Shown here piece by piece: positions 1-5,861 of a stretch of DNA of 6,530 nucleotides (its first letter is position 1; each line of letters begins with the position of its first letter). Source of the stretch: Candidatus Saccharimonadota bacterium (GTDB taxonomy: Bacteria; Patescibacteriota; Saccharimonadia; Saccharimonadales; Saccharimonadaceae). The stretch is taken from NCBI GenBank assembly GCA_016199685.1, contig JACQGD010000048.1, forward strand, positions 1 to 6,530, read 5' to 3'. Under the pieces are notes generated by a model that was given only the letters and a program-made list of their open reading frames with translations, was not told where the DNA came from and ran no database searches. Made by a program: the position numbers and the translations under genes.

Positions 1-1
1 A

Positions 2-691
2 AAAACACCGTCGTTGTTCGATAGAGCAGTCGGAAATAACGGTACCGGCGGGGGTGATGCACCGGCCGAAACTCCAGGTGCAGCAACTAATCCCGAAACT
101 GCTGGACAAAAAGCAGCTGAAATTGCATCGAAATTGCAGACTCCAGCAGGCGCCGAAGCCGCAGAACTAAAAGGTGCCGTTACTGCAGCGGCCGATGCTG
201 ATGCAAAAAATAAGAATAATGGTGACGATAAAAAGAAAACCGCAAAAGATATCTTTAATAATCTCAATAAAACTCGAGCGATGGGTGACAAAAAATCAGA
301 TGGCGGTTCGGGCGGAAGTAGCAGCGGCGGTCAAAGCCAGCCTGGCCAAACAGCGCAGCCTATGGCACCGACAAATAACTACTCAGCAAATAGCGCCGGA
401 GCTACATCAAGCCAACCAGCGGCACAATCTCAAAATATCATCGCCGTCCCTGTTCAGGTCGACGCATCGACATTCCTAAAAAGTAATGCAGGAGCAGCAC
501 CCGACGCAGGTATGGTTCACTTGCCATCAACTGAAATCCAAAGCAAAGCAAAAGAGCGTGCAAACAAATACTTATTTGAAGCTCAAAGTGATCTTGATGG
601 TGCTTCAGATAAACTTGAAGAACTCAAGGAGATACAAGCTCAGCAGAAAAAGGCCGATGAAGATGCTAAGGATCATAAGGATGTTCAATAA
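2..691 (+). CDS. 3' part of a gene: low-complexity, disordered tail of a possible envelope/secretion protein (5' end off-window)
   Basis: The reading frame is open to the left edge. A TTG at 14 could be read as a start, but the codons before it (reading K-T-P-S) are also open and no ribosome binding site is visible, so I treat this as a truncated gene. About the first 150 visible residues are rich in Gly, Ala, Ser, Asn and Gln, with a Gly/Ser run near codon 100 and almost no hydrophobic core, as in an unstructured linker. The last 50 residues form a charged, probably helical or coiled-coil segment (repeated Glu, Lys, Asp, Gln and Leu). There is no cysteine and no membrane segment in the visible part. 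Its TAA overlaps the ATG of the next gene (TAATG), which implies co-transcription and translational coupling. One possibility is the cytoplasmic tail of a polytopic VirB6/TrbL-like channel protein encoded upstream, but no conserved motif in view proves this. Confidence 0.75.
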   Translation, partial: KTPSLFDRAVGNNGTGGGDAPAETPGAATNPETAGQKAAEIASKLQTPAGAEAAELKGAVTAAADADAKNKNNGDDKKKTAKDIFNNLNKTRAMGDKKSDGGSGGSSSGGQSQPGQTAQPMAPTNNYSANSAGATSSQPAAQSQNIIAVPVQVDASTFLKSNAGAAPDAGMVHLPSTEIQSKAKERANKYLFEAQSDLDGASDKLEELKEIQAQQKKADEDAKDHKDVQ

Positions 692-3456
692 TGGCAACAC
701 CTGGCGAAGAGCAAACACCGAGCAATATTGGCGACGATGCTTACGATAAAAAGTTTAATTCTCAAACTGGAAATCTTCGAAATAAAGAGCAAGAAGCAGT
801 AAAGAAATCCGAGCAATCGGAAGATGTCAGATCGCAGGAGAAAACTGCAATCGGTCACTGGAAGACAACGACAAATTCGTCCGAAAAGAGATCACAAGCA
901 ATTCGCTCACGACTTCGAGGCAATATACGCAATAAGTCATCGTTTGTTTTTGTACTCATCGTACTGCTCGCTGGCCTCTGGTATAGTTCCGTCTTCGCAC
1001 CAAACCTCATCTTAGTAAATGTAAAAGATTTGTTCACAAACGATCTTGCCGATGCCACAACTGCACTAAGTAAATACACAGTCAAGATGATTGATTATAA
1101 GCTCGGTAAAGCTGATTGCGGTGATCCGGACACAATAAAATGTAAGCTCACGACGATGAGTAGAGCACAAGTTCTTACCTTCCAAAAACATGGCTTTAAA
1201 ATAAACGGTCAGAAGATCGAGGAAGATAATCTCGACGACAACGACCCTTCGAACAATAAACCAGAGAGTCGCTGGAAAGTAAATTCAATCGCATTTCCAG
1301 ACGGAGCTGGATCTGCATCAAGTGGTGAGCAATATGCAAAGATCGCCTCGTCGAACGATGATCTGCGACACTTGGCAAACTCCGTATGGAATCCACGCTC
1401 GAGTTTCTTTATGGATGTACGATACAAGCAACGCATCAAAACACAATTCGATCTTGATAAGATTGCGTCCGTTTCTGGTTCAAGTGCAAAGGAAGTCGAT
1501 GAATCGTTTGACGCATCGATGCAAGGAGGCGAAGAGAAAATTGATAGAAGTGGAAGAGGTGCCTTTAGCCTTAAAACGCTTGCGAGCCAAAAAGCGCAAA
1601 CTGCATTTTCTGACACCGCAACAGATATTGCTAAGCAAGCTCATTCGTACACAAACGCACAATGTGGATTTTACACACAAGGTAAAGTCGTCTATAACGC
1701 CACAAAAAAAGCAAAAGAAGTGACGATTGCTCGCTTCGCAATGCAATATCTCAAAGCTGCTGATCAAATAAAAGCTGGATTATCTAAGGAAATTCCTGCA
1801 AACGTTCTGTCGGGAAAACTGGCATGGAGTAGCGATGGTGGCTATAACGGCGCAAATGCAACCGACGCATCAATGTATCGCCATATCGTACTCCGTGAAC
1901 CTGTTGAAAAATCTCAAAACGGTATGAAATATTATGCTGATGCATTTGATGCAATCGGTGCGCTTGCAGTTCCATCTCTTCAGATCATGCTCACCGCAAC
2001 AGCAACAAAAGGCATCGCAAACAACCCCGGAAACTTATCTGCACCGCCCGCAGATCTTTCATCTGATCCGGTAGCCTATTGCCTCAATGGACAAACAGGG
2101 CAGAGCAAGAGCGCACTCAAGCCAGGATCGTGTCCTGCGCTTACAGGAGCGGCCGGCGCAGCACCACTTCTTGCACCGCTCGCGGGTGCACTTGGTGGAA
2201 TTGCCTCTGCATCGACCCGAATCTGTCCAATGCCGCCACAGGGTATATGGCAAATGAACCCAACTGCAAGCGCCACATCGACGATTGTCATGCCGCTCGT
2301 CGCAAATCTATTTAACTCCGCAGTCAGTTCATGGGCAACGACAGTTGCTCGAGACTTTACGAGTAAGACAAAAGGGGTAGCGGCAAGTGATGCAATTTTT
2401 GCTGGTACAGGAATCATCTTAGGCGACATGGCGATGTCACGTGGGATGCAACCCGCAACACACAGTAGCCTCGAAGAATATCTCGCGCAAAAAACCGAAG
2501 ACGACAAAGAGTACGAAAGCCTTGCTCGATACGAAGCAGCGAGAGCACCATTTGACATATACAATAGTTATTCATTCCTTGGATCGCTTGTTCGCTCCGT
2601 CAACCCAGCTAGCTCGACGACAAGTTCTGATGCGCTTGGAGCCATCGCAAACGTCCTCGCAGTCATCCCATCGTCCATATCTAAAACAACTTCAAGAGTC
2701 GGTGCTATCTATAACCTTCAACCCGCACCACTCGATACAAGTCGCTTGCAGTGTCCAGATGCAGAGTATAAAAGCATTGGTATCGAAGCCGATATGGGTT
2801 GCAATGTACGCTACAGTCTAGGGAAAGCAGAGATGGACGCTAATATAAATGATGTACTGGACTACATGCTAAAAGAACATCCCGAAGAATCAAGAGACAA
2901 AATACAAGACCTTCAGCAACGACTTGGCAAAACTGACACTGCTGAACCTCAAGATCCAGCCGAGGTCCAACGTATGCTGAGCGAAGCACAGGGCGCTAGC
3001 AACAAACCGTTTATCGACAAGAAAACAGGCGAAGCAACAAAAAACAGCGAGTACGAAAAATACTTAACCTACTGCGTTAATCGCGAAGATCCATGGGGAA
3101 GAAGCGCCCTTGATGTCCGAAGAGAAGAATTGAGTGCTGAGGAAAAAGAAAAGCGGCGGCTTGATACTTTCTCTAACGGAAGCCAGGTGAAGGGCCTCGG
3201 GAGTGAGTATGAGTTAAAGCAGACTGCGTCGTATGTTGGCGTGACTGAAGGAGCGAAAGCCGATCAAGATTGGTATACGGGCAAAAAATGCCTTGATGAC
3301 AGCAAAATGCTTCAAAACTTTAGAGCCTACACAATGGCGTGCTCTGTCGATGGCTCATTTGCAGGGTCACTTGACTGCACAGAGGCGGATAGGGCAGGCG
3401 CGTACACCGATAGTTTCTATACAAGCAATGATATCCAATATCTTTCAGCATCCTAA
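691..3456 (+). CDS. Large single-anchor envelope protein with cysteine-rich extracytoplasmic region, unknown function
   Basis: The product has 921 residues. Residues 1-83 are polar and basic near the membrane (RSRLRGNIRNK), with no cysteine. One clear transmembrane helix spans about 84-105. The remaining ~815 residues follow on what should be the outer face (N-in, C-out by the positive-inside rule). All 12 cysteines lie after the helix (143, 151, 325, 464, 481, 512, 688, 704, 795, 867, 884, 896), an even number that fits disulfide-stabilised extracytoplasmic domains. Between about 415 and 665 are several Ala/Gly-rich, moderately hydrophobic stretches (415-441, 483-507, 529-553, 568-585, 647-664) that could be amphipathic or weak membrane helices. 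A charged helical region (715-765) follows, then a Cys-containing C-terminal domain. I do not recognise a named family. Proteins of this shape occur near type IV secretion genes in Saccharibacteria, so a role in a surface secretion, conjugation or host-attachment machine is an inference. The start is fixed by the ATG overlapping the upstream stop. Confidence 0.9.
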   Translation: MATPGEEQTPSNIGDDAYDKKFNSQTGNLRNKEQEAVKKSEQSEDVRSQEKTAIGHWKTTTNSSEKRSQAIRSRLRGNIRNKSSFVFVLIVLLAGLWYSSVFAPNLILVNVKDLFTNDLADATTALSKYTVKMIDYKLGKADCGDPDTIKCKLTTMSRAQVLTFQKHGFKINGQKIEEDNLDDNDPSNNKPESRWKVNSIAFPDGAGSASSGEQYAKIASSNDDLRHLANSVWNPRSSFFMDVRYKQRIKTQFDLDKIASVSGSSAKEVDESFDASMQGGEEKIDRSGRGAFSLKTLASQKAQTAFSDTATDIAKQAHSYTNAQCGFYTQGKVVYNATKKAKEVTIARFAMQYLKAADQIKAGLSKEIPANVLSGKLAWSSDGGYNGANATDASMYRHIVLREPVEKSQNGMKYYADAFDAIGALAVPSLQIMLTATATKGIANNPGNLSAPPADLSSDPVAYCLNGQTGQSKSALKPGSCPALTGAAGAAPLLAPLAGALGGIASASTRICPMPPQGIWQMNPTASATSTIVMPLVANLFNSAVSSWATTVARDFTSKTKGVAASDAIFAGTGIILGDMAMSRGMQPATHSSLEEYLAQKTEDDKEYESLARYEAARAPFDIYNSYSFLGSLVRSVNPASSTTSSDALGAIANVLAVIPSSISKTTSRVGAIYNLQPAPLDTSRLQCPDAEYKSIGIEADMGCNVRYSLGKAEMDANINDVLDYMLKEHPEESRDKIQDLQQRLGKTDTAEPQDPAEVQRMLSEAQGASNKPFIDKKTGEATKNSEYEKYLTYCVNREDPWGRSALDVRREELSAEEKEKRRLDTFSNGSQVKGLGSEYELKQTASYVGVTEGAKADQDWYTGKKCLDDSKMLQNFRAYTMACSVDGSFAGSLDCTEADRAGAYTDSFYTSNDIQYLSAS

Positions 3457-3470
3457 CGGTTATTACTACA

Positions 3471-3501
3471 TAAATACCTACGCTGAACGCGTAGGTATTT
3501 A
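3471..3501. terminator. Bidirectional hairpin terminator between convergent genes
   Basis: A perfect 13-bp inverted repeat (arms 3471-3483 and 3489-3501, core ACCTACGC/GCGTAGGT) encloses a 5-nt loop, TGAAC. It lies 14 nt after the stop of the 921-residue protein gene and 24 nt beyond the stop of the gene arriving on the minus strand. On the plus strand the stem ends in TATTT and is followed by an AT-rich stretch including ACTTTT, a weak but plausible U-tract. The position between two convergent stop codons makes shared transcription termination the simplest reading. Confidence 0.85.
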
Positions 3502-3525
3502 ATTGTACTTTTACAAATCGAGAAA

Positions 3526-4158
3526 CTATAAATTAGACTTGTCGATAATTGCCTTTAGAATATCCTGTGCTAAGTATTCCTTGATCTGTACTTTCGTGTT
3601 CGGCTGCGCCATTGCAAACTTATATGACTTTAGATCTTTAGTAACGAGAAGGGCATAGATACGCTCCTTACCAATTGAGACAGCTGGAAGGTATCGCACT
3701 TCACGGCCATCAATAGTTCCTGCAAGTCCTGTACTCTTGAATACGCCGTCTGCATCGTACGCTTCTTTGCTTTTATACTGCAAGACATCGACATCGATCG
3801 TTGCTTTTTCATTATTTGTAAGCGTAAAACCATATGTTGCCGTTTGGCCAACATTGCCGTTGATGCTAATGACGCCTGACTTCTCAACATCAGCAACATT
3901 TTTGGCATTCTTGCCAAGTGCATCAGCAACAACATTCTTACTTGTTACGTTCGCGACACCAAGGTCAGCGCCACGCTTCTCAAAAACGCTAAATCCATTC
4001 GCACCAACGCCACCTTGAGGGTTTGTCTTCGATGGGATAACGATAACCATGACGGCAATTGCACCAATAGCTGCGACTGCAACTGCTCCCAAAATGATAC
4101 GTTGCGTTCGCTTTGAGTCAACATGAGCAGCTTTTTTGCGTGTGTTTTTCTTTACCAT
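3526..4158 (-). CDS. Small N-terminally anchored extracytoplasmic protein, unknown function
   Basis: The product has 210 residues. A strongly basic N-terminus (MVKKNTRKKA, then SKRTQR) precedes one hydrophobic helix at about 21-42, which gives an N-in/C-out signal anchor. There is no cysteine, so it is neither a lipoprotein nor disulfide-bonded. The outer domain (about 45-210) looks like a mixed alpha/beta fold: an alternating-hydrophobic stretch at 95-127 (GVISINGNVGQTATYGF), a second at 150-180, and a C-terminal amphipathic helix at 190-208. I recognise no catalytic motif or named family; adhesion, assembly or ligand-binding roles cannot be told apart. The start is supported by an AAGGAAA ribosome binding site (4173-4167) 8 nt before the ATG. 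The gene is convergent with the 921-residue protein gene, divergent from the hydrolase, and probably monocistronic. The stop is TAG. Confidence 0.85.
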   Translation of the reverse strand: MVKKNTRKKAAHVDSKRTQRIILGAVAVAAIGAIAVMVIVIPSKTNPQGGVGANGFSVFEKRGADLGVANVTSKNVVADALGKNAKNVADVEKSGVISINGNVGQTATYGFTLTNNEKATIDVDVLQYKSKEAYDADGVFKSTGLAGTIDGREVRYLPAVSIGKERIYALLVTKDLKSYKFAMAQPNTKVQIKEYLAQDILKAIIDKSNL

Positions 4159-4273
4159 TTAGGAGCTTTCCTTATCTATTATCACTGTATGCATTTATAC
4201 TACCATAAGCGGTAGCAAACGGGAACATAACGCTTGTCCTTATCTGCTAGCTGGTGTATTCTAGTCATATAAT
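4159..4273. promoter_or_regulatory. Divergent intergenic region with candidate promoters for both flanking genes
   Basis: This 115-nt gap must hold the start signals for the minus-strand anchored protein and the plus-strand hydrolase. On the plus strand a perfect TATAAT (4268-4273) abuts the first ATG of the hydrolase. An alternative pair is TTGTCC (4234-4239) and TATTCT (4257-4262), spaced 17 nt and matching consensus at 4/6 each. On the minus strand TATAAA (4199-4194) is the best -10 candidate, without a convincing -35. A small inverted repeat, CTACC/GGTAG (4200-4204 and 4211-4215, 6-nt loop), sits beside it and might be an operator, but it is short enough to occur by chance. Confidence 0.45.
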
Positions 4274-4903
4274 ATGAAAATGCAATACAAACAACAGATG
4301 TCAAAAACAACTTTTCTCCAAAAAAGAACATTCTACGTCGCAGTTTTACTTTTTATTGCAATCTTCACCTCTGCTTTAGTATTGACGCAACCAACTAATG
4401 CGGCCGAAAAAGTCACGGTCGAAAGTTTCTGTAAACAATTTACAGAAACAAGTAATAATTATGCATGTAAAGATGGCTGGAAAGGCGCTGACTGTAGCGA
4501 CTACCTCATCACTCATGATCAGGCACACGTTGATATCTGCCAAAAATCAGCTCGCAAAGCAGCCGAAGTGGGAAGTGGCGGGGACACACCTGAGCCTGTC
4601 GAGACACCGACAACTAACAATTCAAATAACACTTCCGGTCTCGATACGGTCAAAGACGTTATCGATAAAATTAGTAATTCTCAAGAGAAAAATACCGATA
4701 CAAAATCAGAAGTAAAAGAAGACCCAAAACCTGATAACGTCTACGGCAAGTACGTTAATGGTAACAATAAATACCAAGATATACGAGTAAGTCGCACAGA
4801 AGGAACGGGGAAACCTGCAATTATATTCTTCAACGGTGGTGGATGGCATGTTGACGACGGCGTCGGTGACAAAGTTGTCAAGTGGAGTATATTATCAACT
4901 TGA
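4274..4903 (+). CDS. N-terminal fragment of the hydrolase: signal peptide, four-Cys segment, linker, oxyanion-hole strand
   Basis: The frame gives 209 residues. A basic start (KQQMSKTTFLQKR) and a hydrophobic core at about 20-38 are followed by a likely signal-peptidase site near T41-N-A43/A44, so the product should be exported. Residues 53-89 hold four cysteines (53, 65, 74, 89) in a compact segment (FCKQF, ACKDGW, DCSDY, DICQK) that could form two disulfides. A Thr/Asn/Asp/Lys-rich linker (100-155) leads to the first core strand, PAIIFFNGGGW (181-191). This is the HGGG oxyanion-hole motif of HSL-type esterases with Asn in place of His. Homology seems to end near residue 200; the last nine residues (VVKWSILST) look like out-of-frame read-on to a TGA. 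The start is uncertain: ATGs at 4274, 4280 and 4298 are in frame and none has a good ribosome binding site. The 4298 ATG gives the most typical signal-peptide length. Confidence 0.6.
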   Translation: MKMQYKQQMSKTTFLQKRTFYVAVLLFIAIFTSALVLTQPTNAAEKVTVESFCKQFTETSNNYACKDGWKGADCSDYLITHDQAHVDICQKSARKAAEVGSGGDTPEPVETPTTNNSNNTSGLDTVKDVIDKISNSQEKNTDTKSEVKEDPKPDNVYGKYVNGNNKYQDIRVSRTEGTGKPAIIFFNGGGWHVDDGVGDKVVKWSILST

Positions 4904-5705
4904 AGATGTACTTCGTGCTATAAAACACGTTCGAGATAATGCAGCCATGTACGGTGTCGATCCTAGTAAGATTGCTGTGTGGGGTGATAGTGCAGGCGGT
5001 AGCCTCGCGATGCGTGCAGCAGGAACTGGAAAATCAGGCGCAGCAGCCGCAGTCGGATGGTCAGCACCAACTAATGCATATACCGCAATCTTTAAATCTC
5101 CCCAAGCATTTGCTATCGGAATGGATCATTCAACATGTGTACCAACTGACCTTAATGGCGTCATGAATGCAATCGACATGCTTAATGGTGGCGAGGGCAA
5201 CATACCGAACGAAGGTGGCCTCGGAAACAATAGTATCGATTCGTTCGTCAATGGCGATACATTAGGTGCGGTGACGGAGGTATTAACACTTGCCGAACGT
5301 GCACAGCGCACTGGCACAGCAGCATCATCGCTCTCAAGCGGTATTAGTGGAGAGGGCGAAGGAAGTGCTCCAAGTGAGCAAAATGTTCGTCAGCTAACCT
5401 CAAAGAAGTACCTTGAGTGTATCGATAACTTCAACTCGGCGTCTCCGGCATTATTTGCAAGCCCGTTAACTCCGCCGACATTCCTCGCAGGATTTGAAAC
5501 AGACATACTCATCGATCCAGGTCAGCTTTACCAAATGCGTGACAAACTTCGCGGTATGGGCGTTCCATCAGATGTCATCACACTTCCAGGAGTTGCATCA
5601 CCAGTCACCGTTGGTGGCGAAAATCACCTCGATTACAACGAAGCATTTGTTAAGCCATCGCTTGATTTCCTCGACAAATTTCTCCGACCAGCAGCAAACA
5701 AATAG
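4836..5705 (+). CDS. C-terminal fragment of the hydrolase: nucleophile elbow, cap insertion, catalytic acid and His
   Basis: The frame opens at a GTG (4836) inside the upstream fragment, but true homology appears to begin around SSGVYYQLEDV (4878 on). Numbered from the GTG, an alpha helix (23-40, EDVLRAIKHVRDNAAMYG) and the strand VDPSKIAVW precede GDSAGG with the nucleophile Ser52, a hallmark of HSL/Abhydrolase_3-type esterases. D223 in GFETDILIDPGQ fits the catalytic acid and H264 in GGENHLDYN the catalytic His, so the triad is intact here. Ser to Asp spans 171 residues against about 100 in compact members such as E. coli Aes. The extra stretch (about 95-195) is Gly/Asn/Ser-rich with Cys101 and Cys195, which might pair and close a cap or lid. 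There is no ribosome binding site or signal peptide, so alone this piece is unlikely to be exported or folded. The substrate cannot be read from the sequence. A terminator follows the TAG directly. Confidence 0.65.
   Translation: MVDGMLTTASVTKLSSGVYYQLEDVLRAIKHVRDNAAMYGVDPSKIAVWGDSAGGSLAMRAAGTGKSGAAAAVGWSAPTNAYTAIFKSPQAFAIGMDHSTCVPTDLNGVMNAIDMLNGGEGNIPNEGGLGNNSIDSFVNGDTLGAVTEVLTLAERAQRTGTAASSLSSGISGEGEGSAPSEQNVRQLTSKKYLECIDNFNSASPALFASPLTPPTFLAGFETDILIDPGQLYQMRDKLRGMGVPSDVITLPGVASPVTVGGENHLDYNEAFVKPSLDFLDKFLRPAANK
4867..4880. repeat. Short inverted repeat at the hydrolase frame-switch point
   Basis: TGACAA (4867-4872) and TTGTCA (4875-4880) are perfect 6-bp inverted arms around a 2-nt centre, AG. 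The element sits where homology to the hydrolase changes frame, so it may mark the deletion endpoint. It is short, and a chance match is possible. Confidence 0.4.
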
Positions 5706-5707
5706 AT

Positions 5708-5747
5708 AAAAAGCTTATGGCAATCCTTGTAAACCATAGGATTTTTT
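5708..5747 (+). terminator. Rho-independent terminator after the hydrolase
   Basis: Starting 3 nt after the TAG, a stem pairs 5708-5720 with 5734-5746: TATGG/CCATA at the top, then one T-G wobble, one C-G pair, one G/A mismatch and five A-T pairs. The loop is 13 nt (5721-5733). The descending arm ends in six Ts (5742-5747), followed by GATTTTC. An alternative smaller stem, AATCCT/AGGATT, can form in the same segment. Position, stem and T-run together are typical of an intrinsic terminator. Confidence 0.8.
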
Positions 5748-5777
5748 GATTTTCAAGAGTATTTTAGCCTTATTTCC

Positions 5778-5806
5778 TTGCAAACTTTACAAAAATAGTG
5801 TATAAT
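5778..5806 (+). promoter_or_regulatory. Sigma70-like promoter for the last gene
   Basis: TTGCAA (5778-5783, 4/6 match to the -35 consensus) and a perfect TATAAT (5801-5806) are separated by exactly 17 nt, just after a terminator and ahead of a gene start. Transcription would begin near 5812-5815, giving a leader of about 50 nt before the ATG at 5862. Confidence 0.75.
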
Positions 5807-5831
5807 TATATAGTAACTTGATATAACTTAA

Positions 5832-5853
5832 TTTGTTGCTTTCAACAAAAGGA
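5832..5853 (+). promoter_or_regulatory. Leader hairpin overlapping the ribosome binding site
   Basis: TTTGTTG (5832-5838) and CAACAAA (5843-5849) form a perfect 7-bp stem with a CTTT loop. The descending arm runs into the AAAAGGA ribosome binding site (5847-5853), which ends 8 nt before the ATG at 5862. Pairing would hide only the A-rich flank of the site and leave GGA free, so this may modulate translation or protect the mRNA 5' end. The stem is weak (mostly A-T), and regulation is only a suggestion. Confidence 0.5.
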
Positions 5854-5861
5854 CCAAGCGT

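Larger units (their letters stand above)
4274..5705 (+). pseudogene. Broken secreted alpha/beta hydrolase (HSL/carboxylesterase-like), frameshift plus internal deletion
   Basis: Two overlapping plus-strand frames together make one protein. The first carries signal peptide, Cys segment and oxyanion-hole motif (NGGGW); the second carries the GDSAGG nucleophile elbow, acid and His. From the Trp of NGGGW (codon 4844) to the nucleophile Ser (codon 4989) is 145 nt, which is not a multiple of three and is worth about 48 residues. In the hormone-sensitive-lipase family this distance is usually about 70 residues and includes a core beta strand. So the switch is not a simple one-base slip: about 70-75 nt appear to be missing, with frame changed, around 4867-4885. 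Reading the TGA at 4901 as sense does not help, because a TAA follows at 4937 in the same frame. Either the gene is inactivated in this strain or the assembly has collapsed here. Codon use and protein quality remain good on both sides, so any inactivation would be recent. Confidence 0.75.

Noticed and set aside
14..16. TTG as the true start of the first gene
   Set aside because: The frame stays open to the window edge, no ribosome binding site precedes it, and a protein starting straight into a disordered linker is unlikely. The gene more likely begins upstream.
2076..2564. Minus-strand 162-codon open frame inside the 921-residue protein gene
   Set aside because: It lies wholly antisense to a well-supported gene, has no ribosome binding site, and its composition mirrors the Ala/Ser-rich codons of the sense strand. 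The same holds for the minus-strand frame at 1209-1616.
4901..4903. TGA as a sense codon (Gly, as in Gracilibacteria/Absconditabacteria) explaining the split hydrolase
   Set aside because: Readthrough meets a TAA at 4937-4939 in the same frame and never reaches the GDSAGG frame. The other genes end in TAA or TAG and contain no in-frame TGA.
4866..4903. Programmed ribosomal frameshift joining the two hydrolase frames
   Set aside because: There is no convincing slippery heptamer with a downstream structure, and a frameshift would not restore the roughly 24 residues of the fold that seem to be missing.
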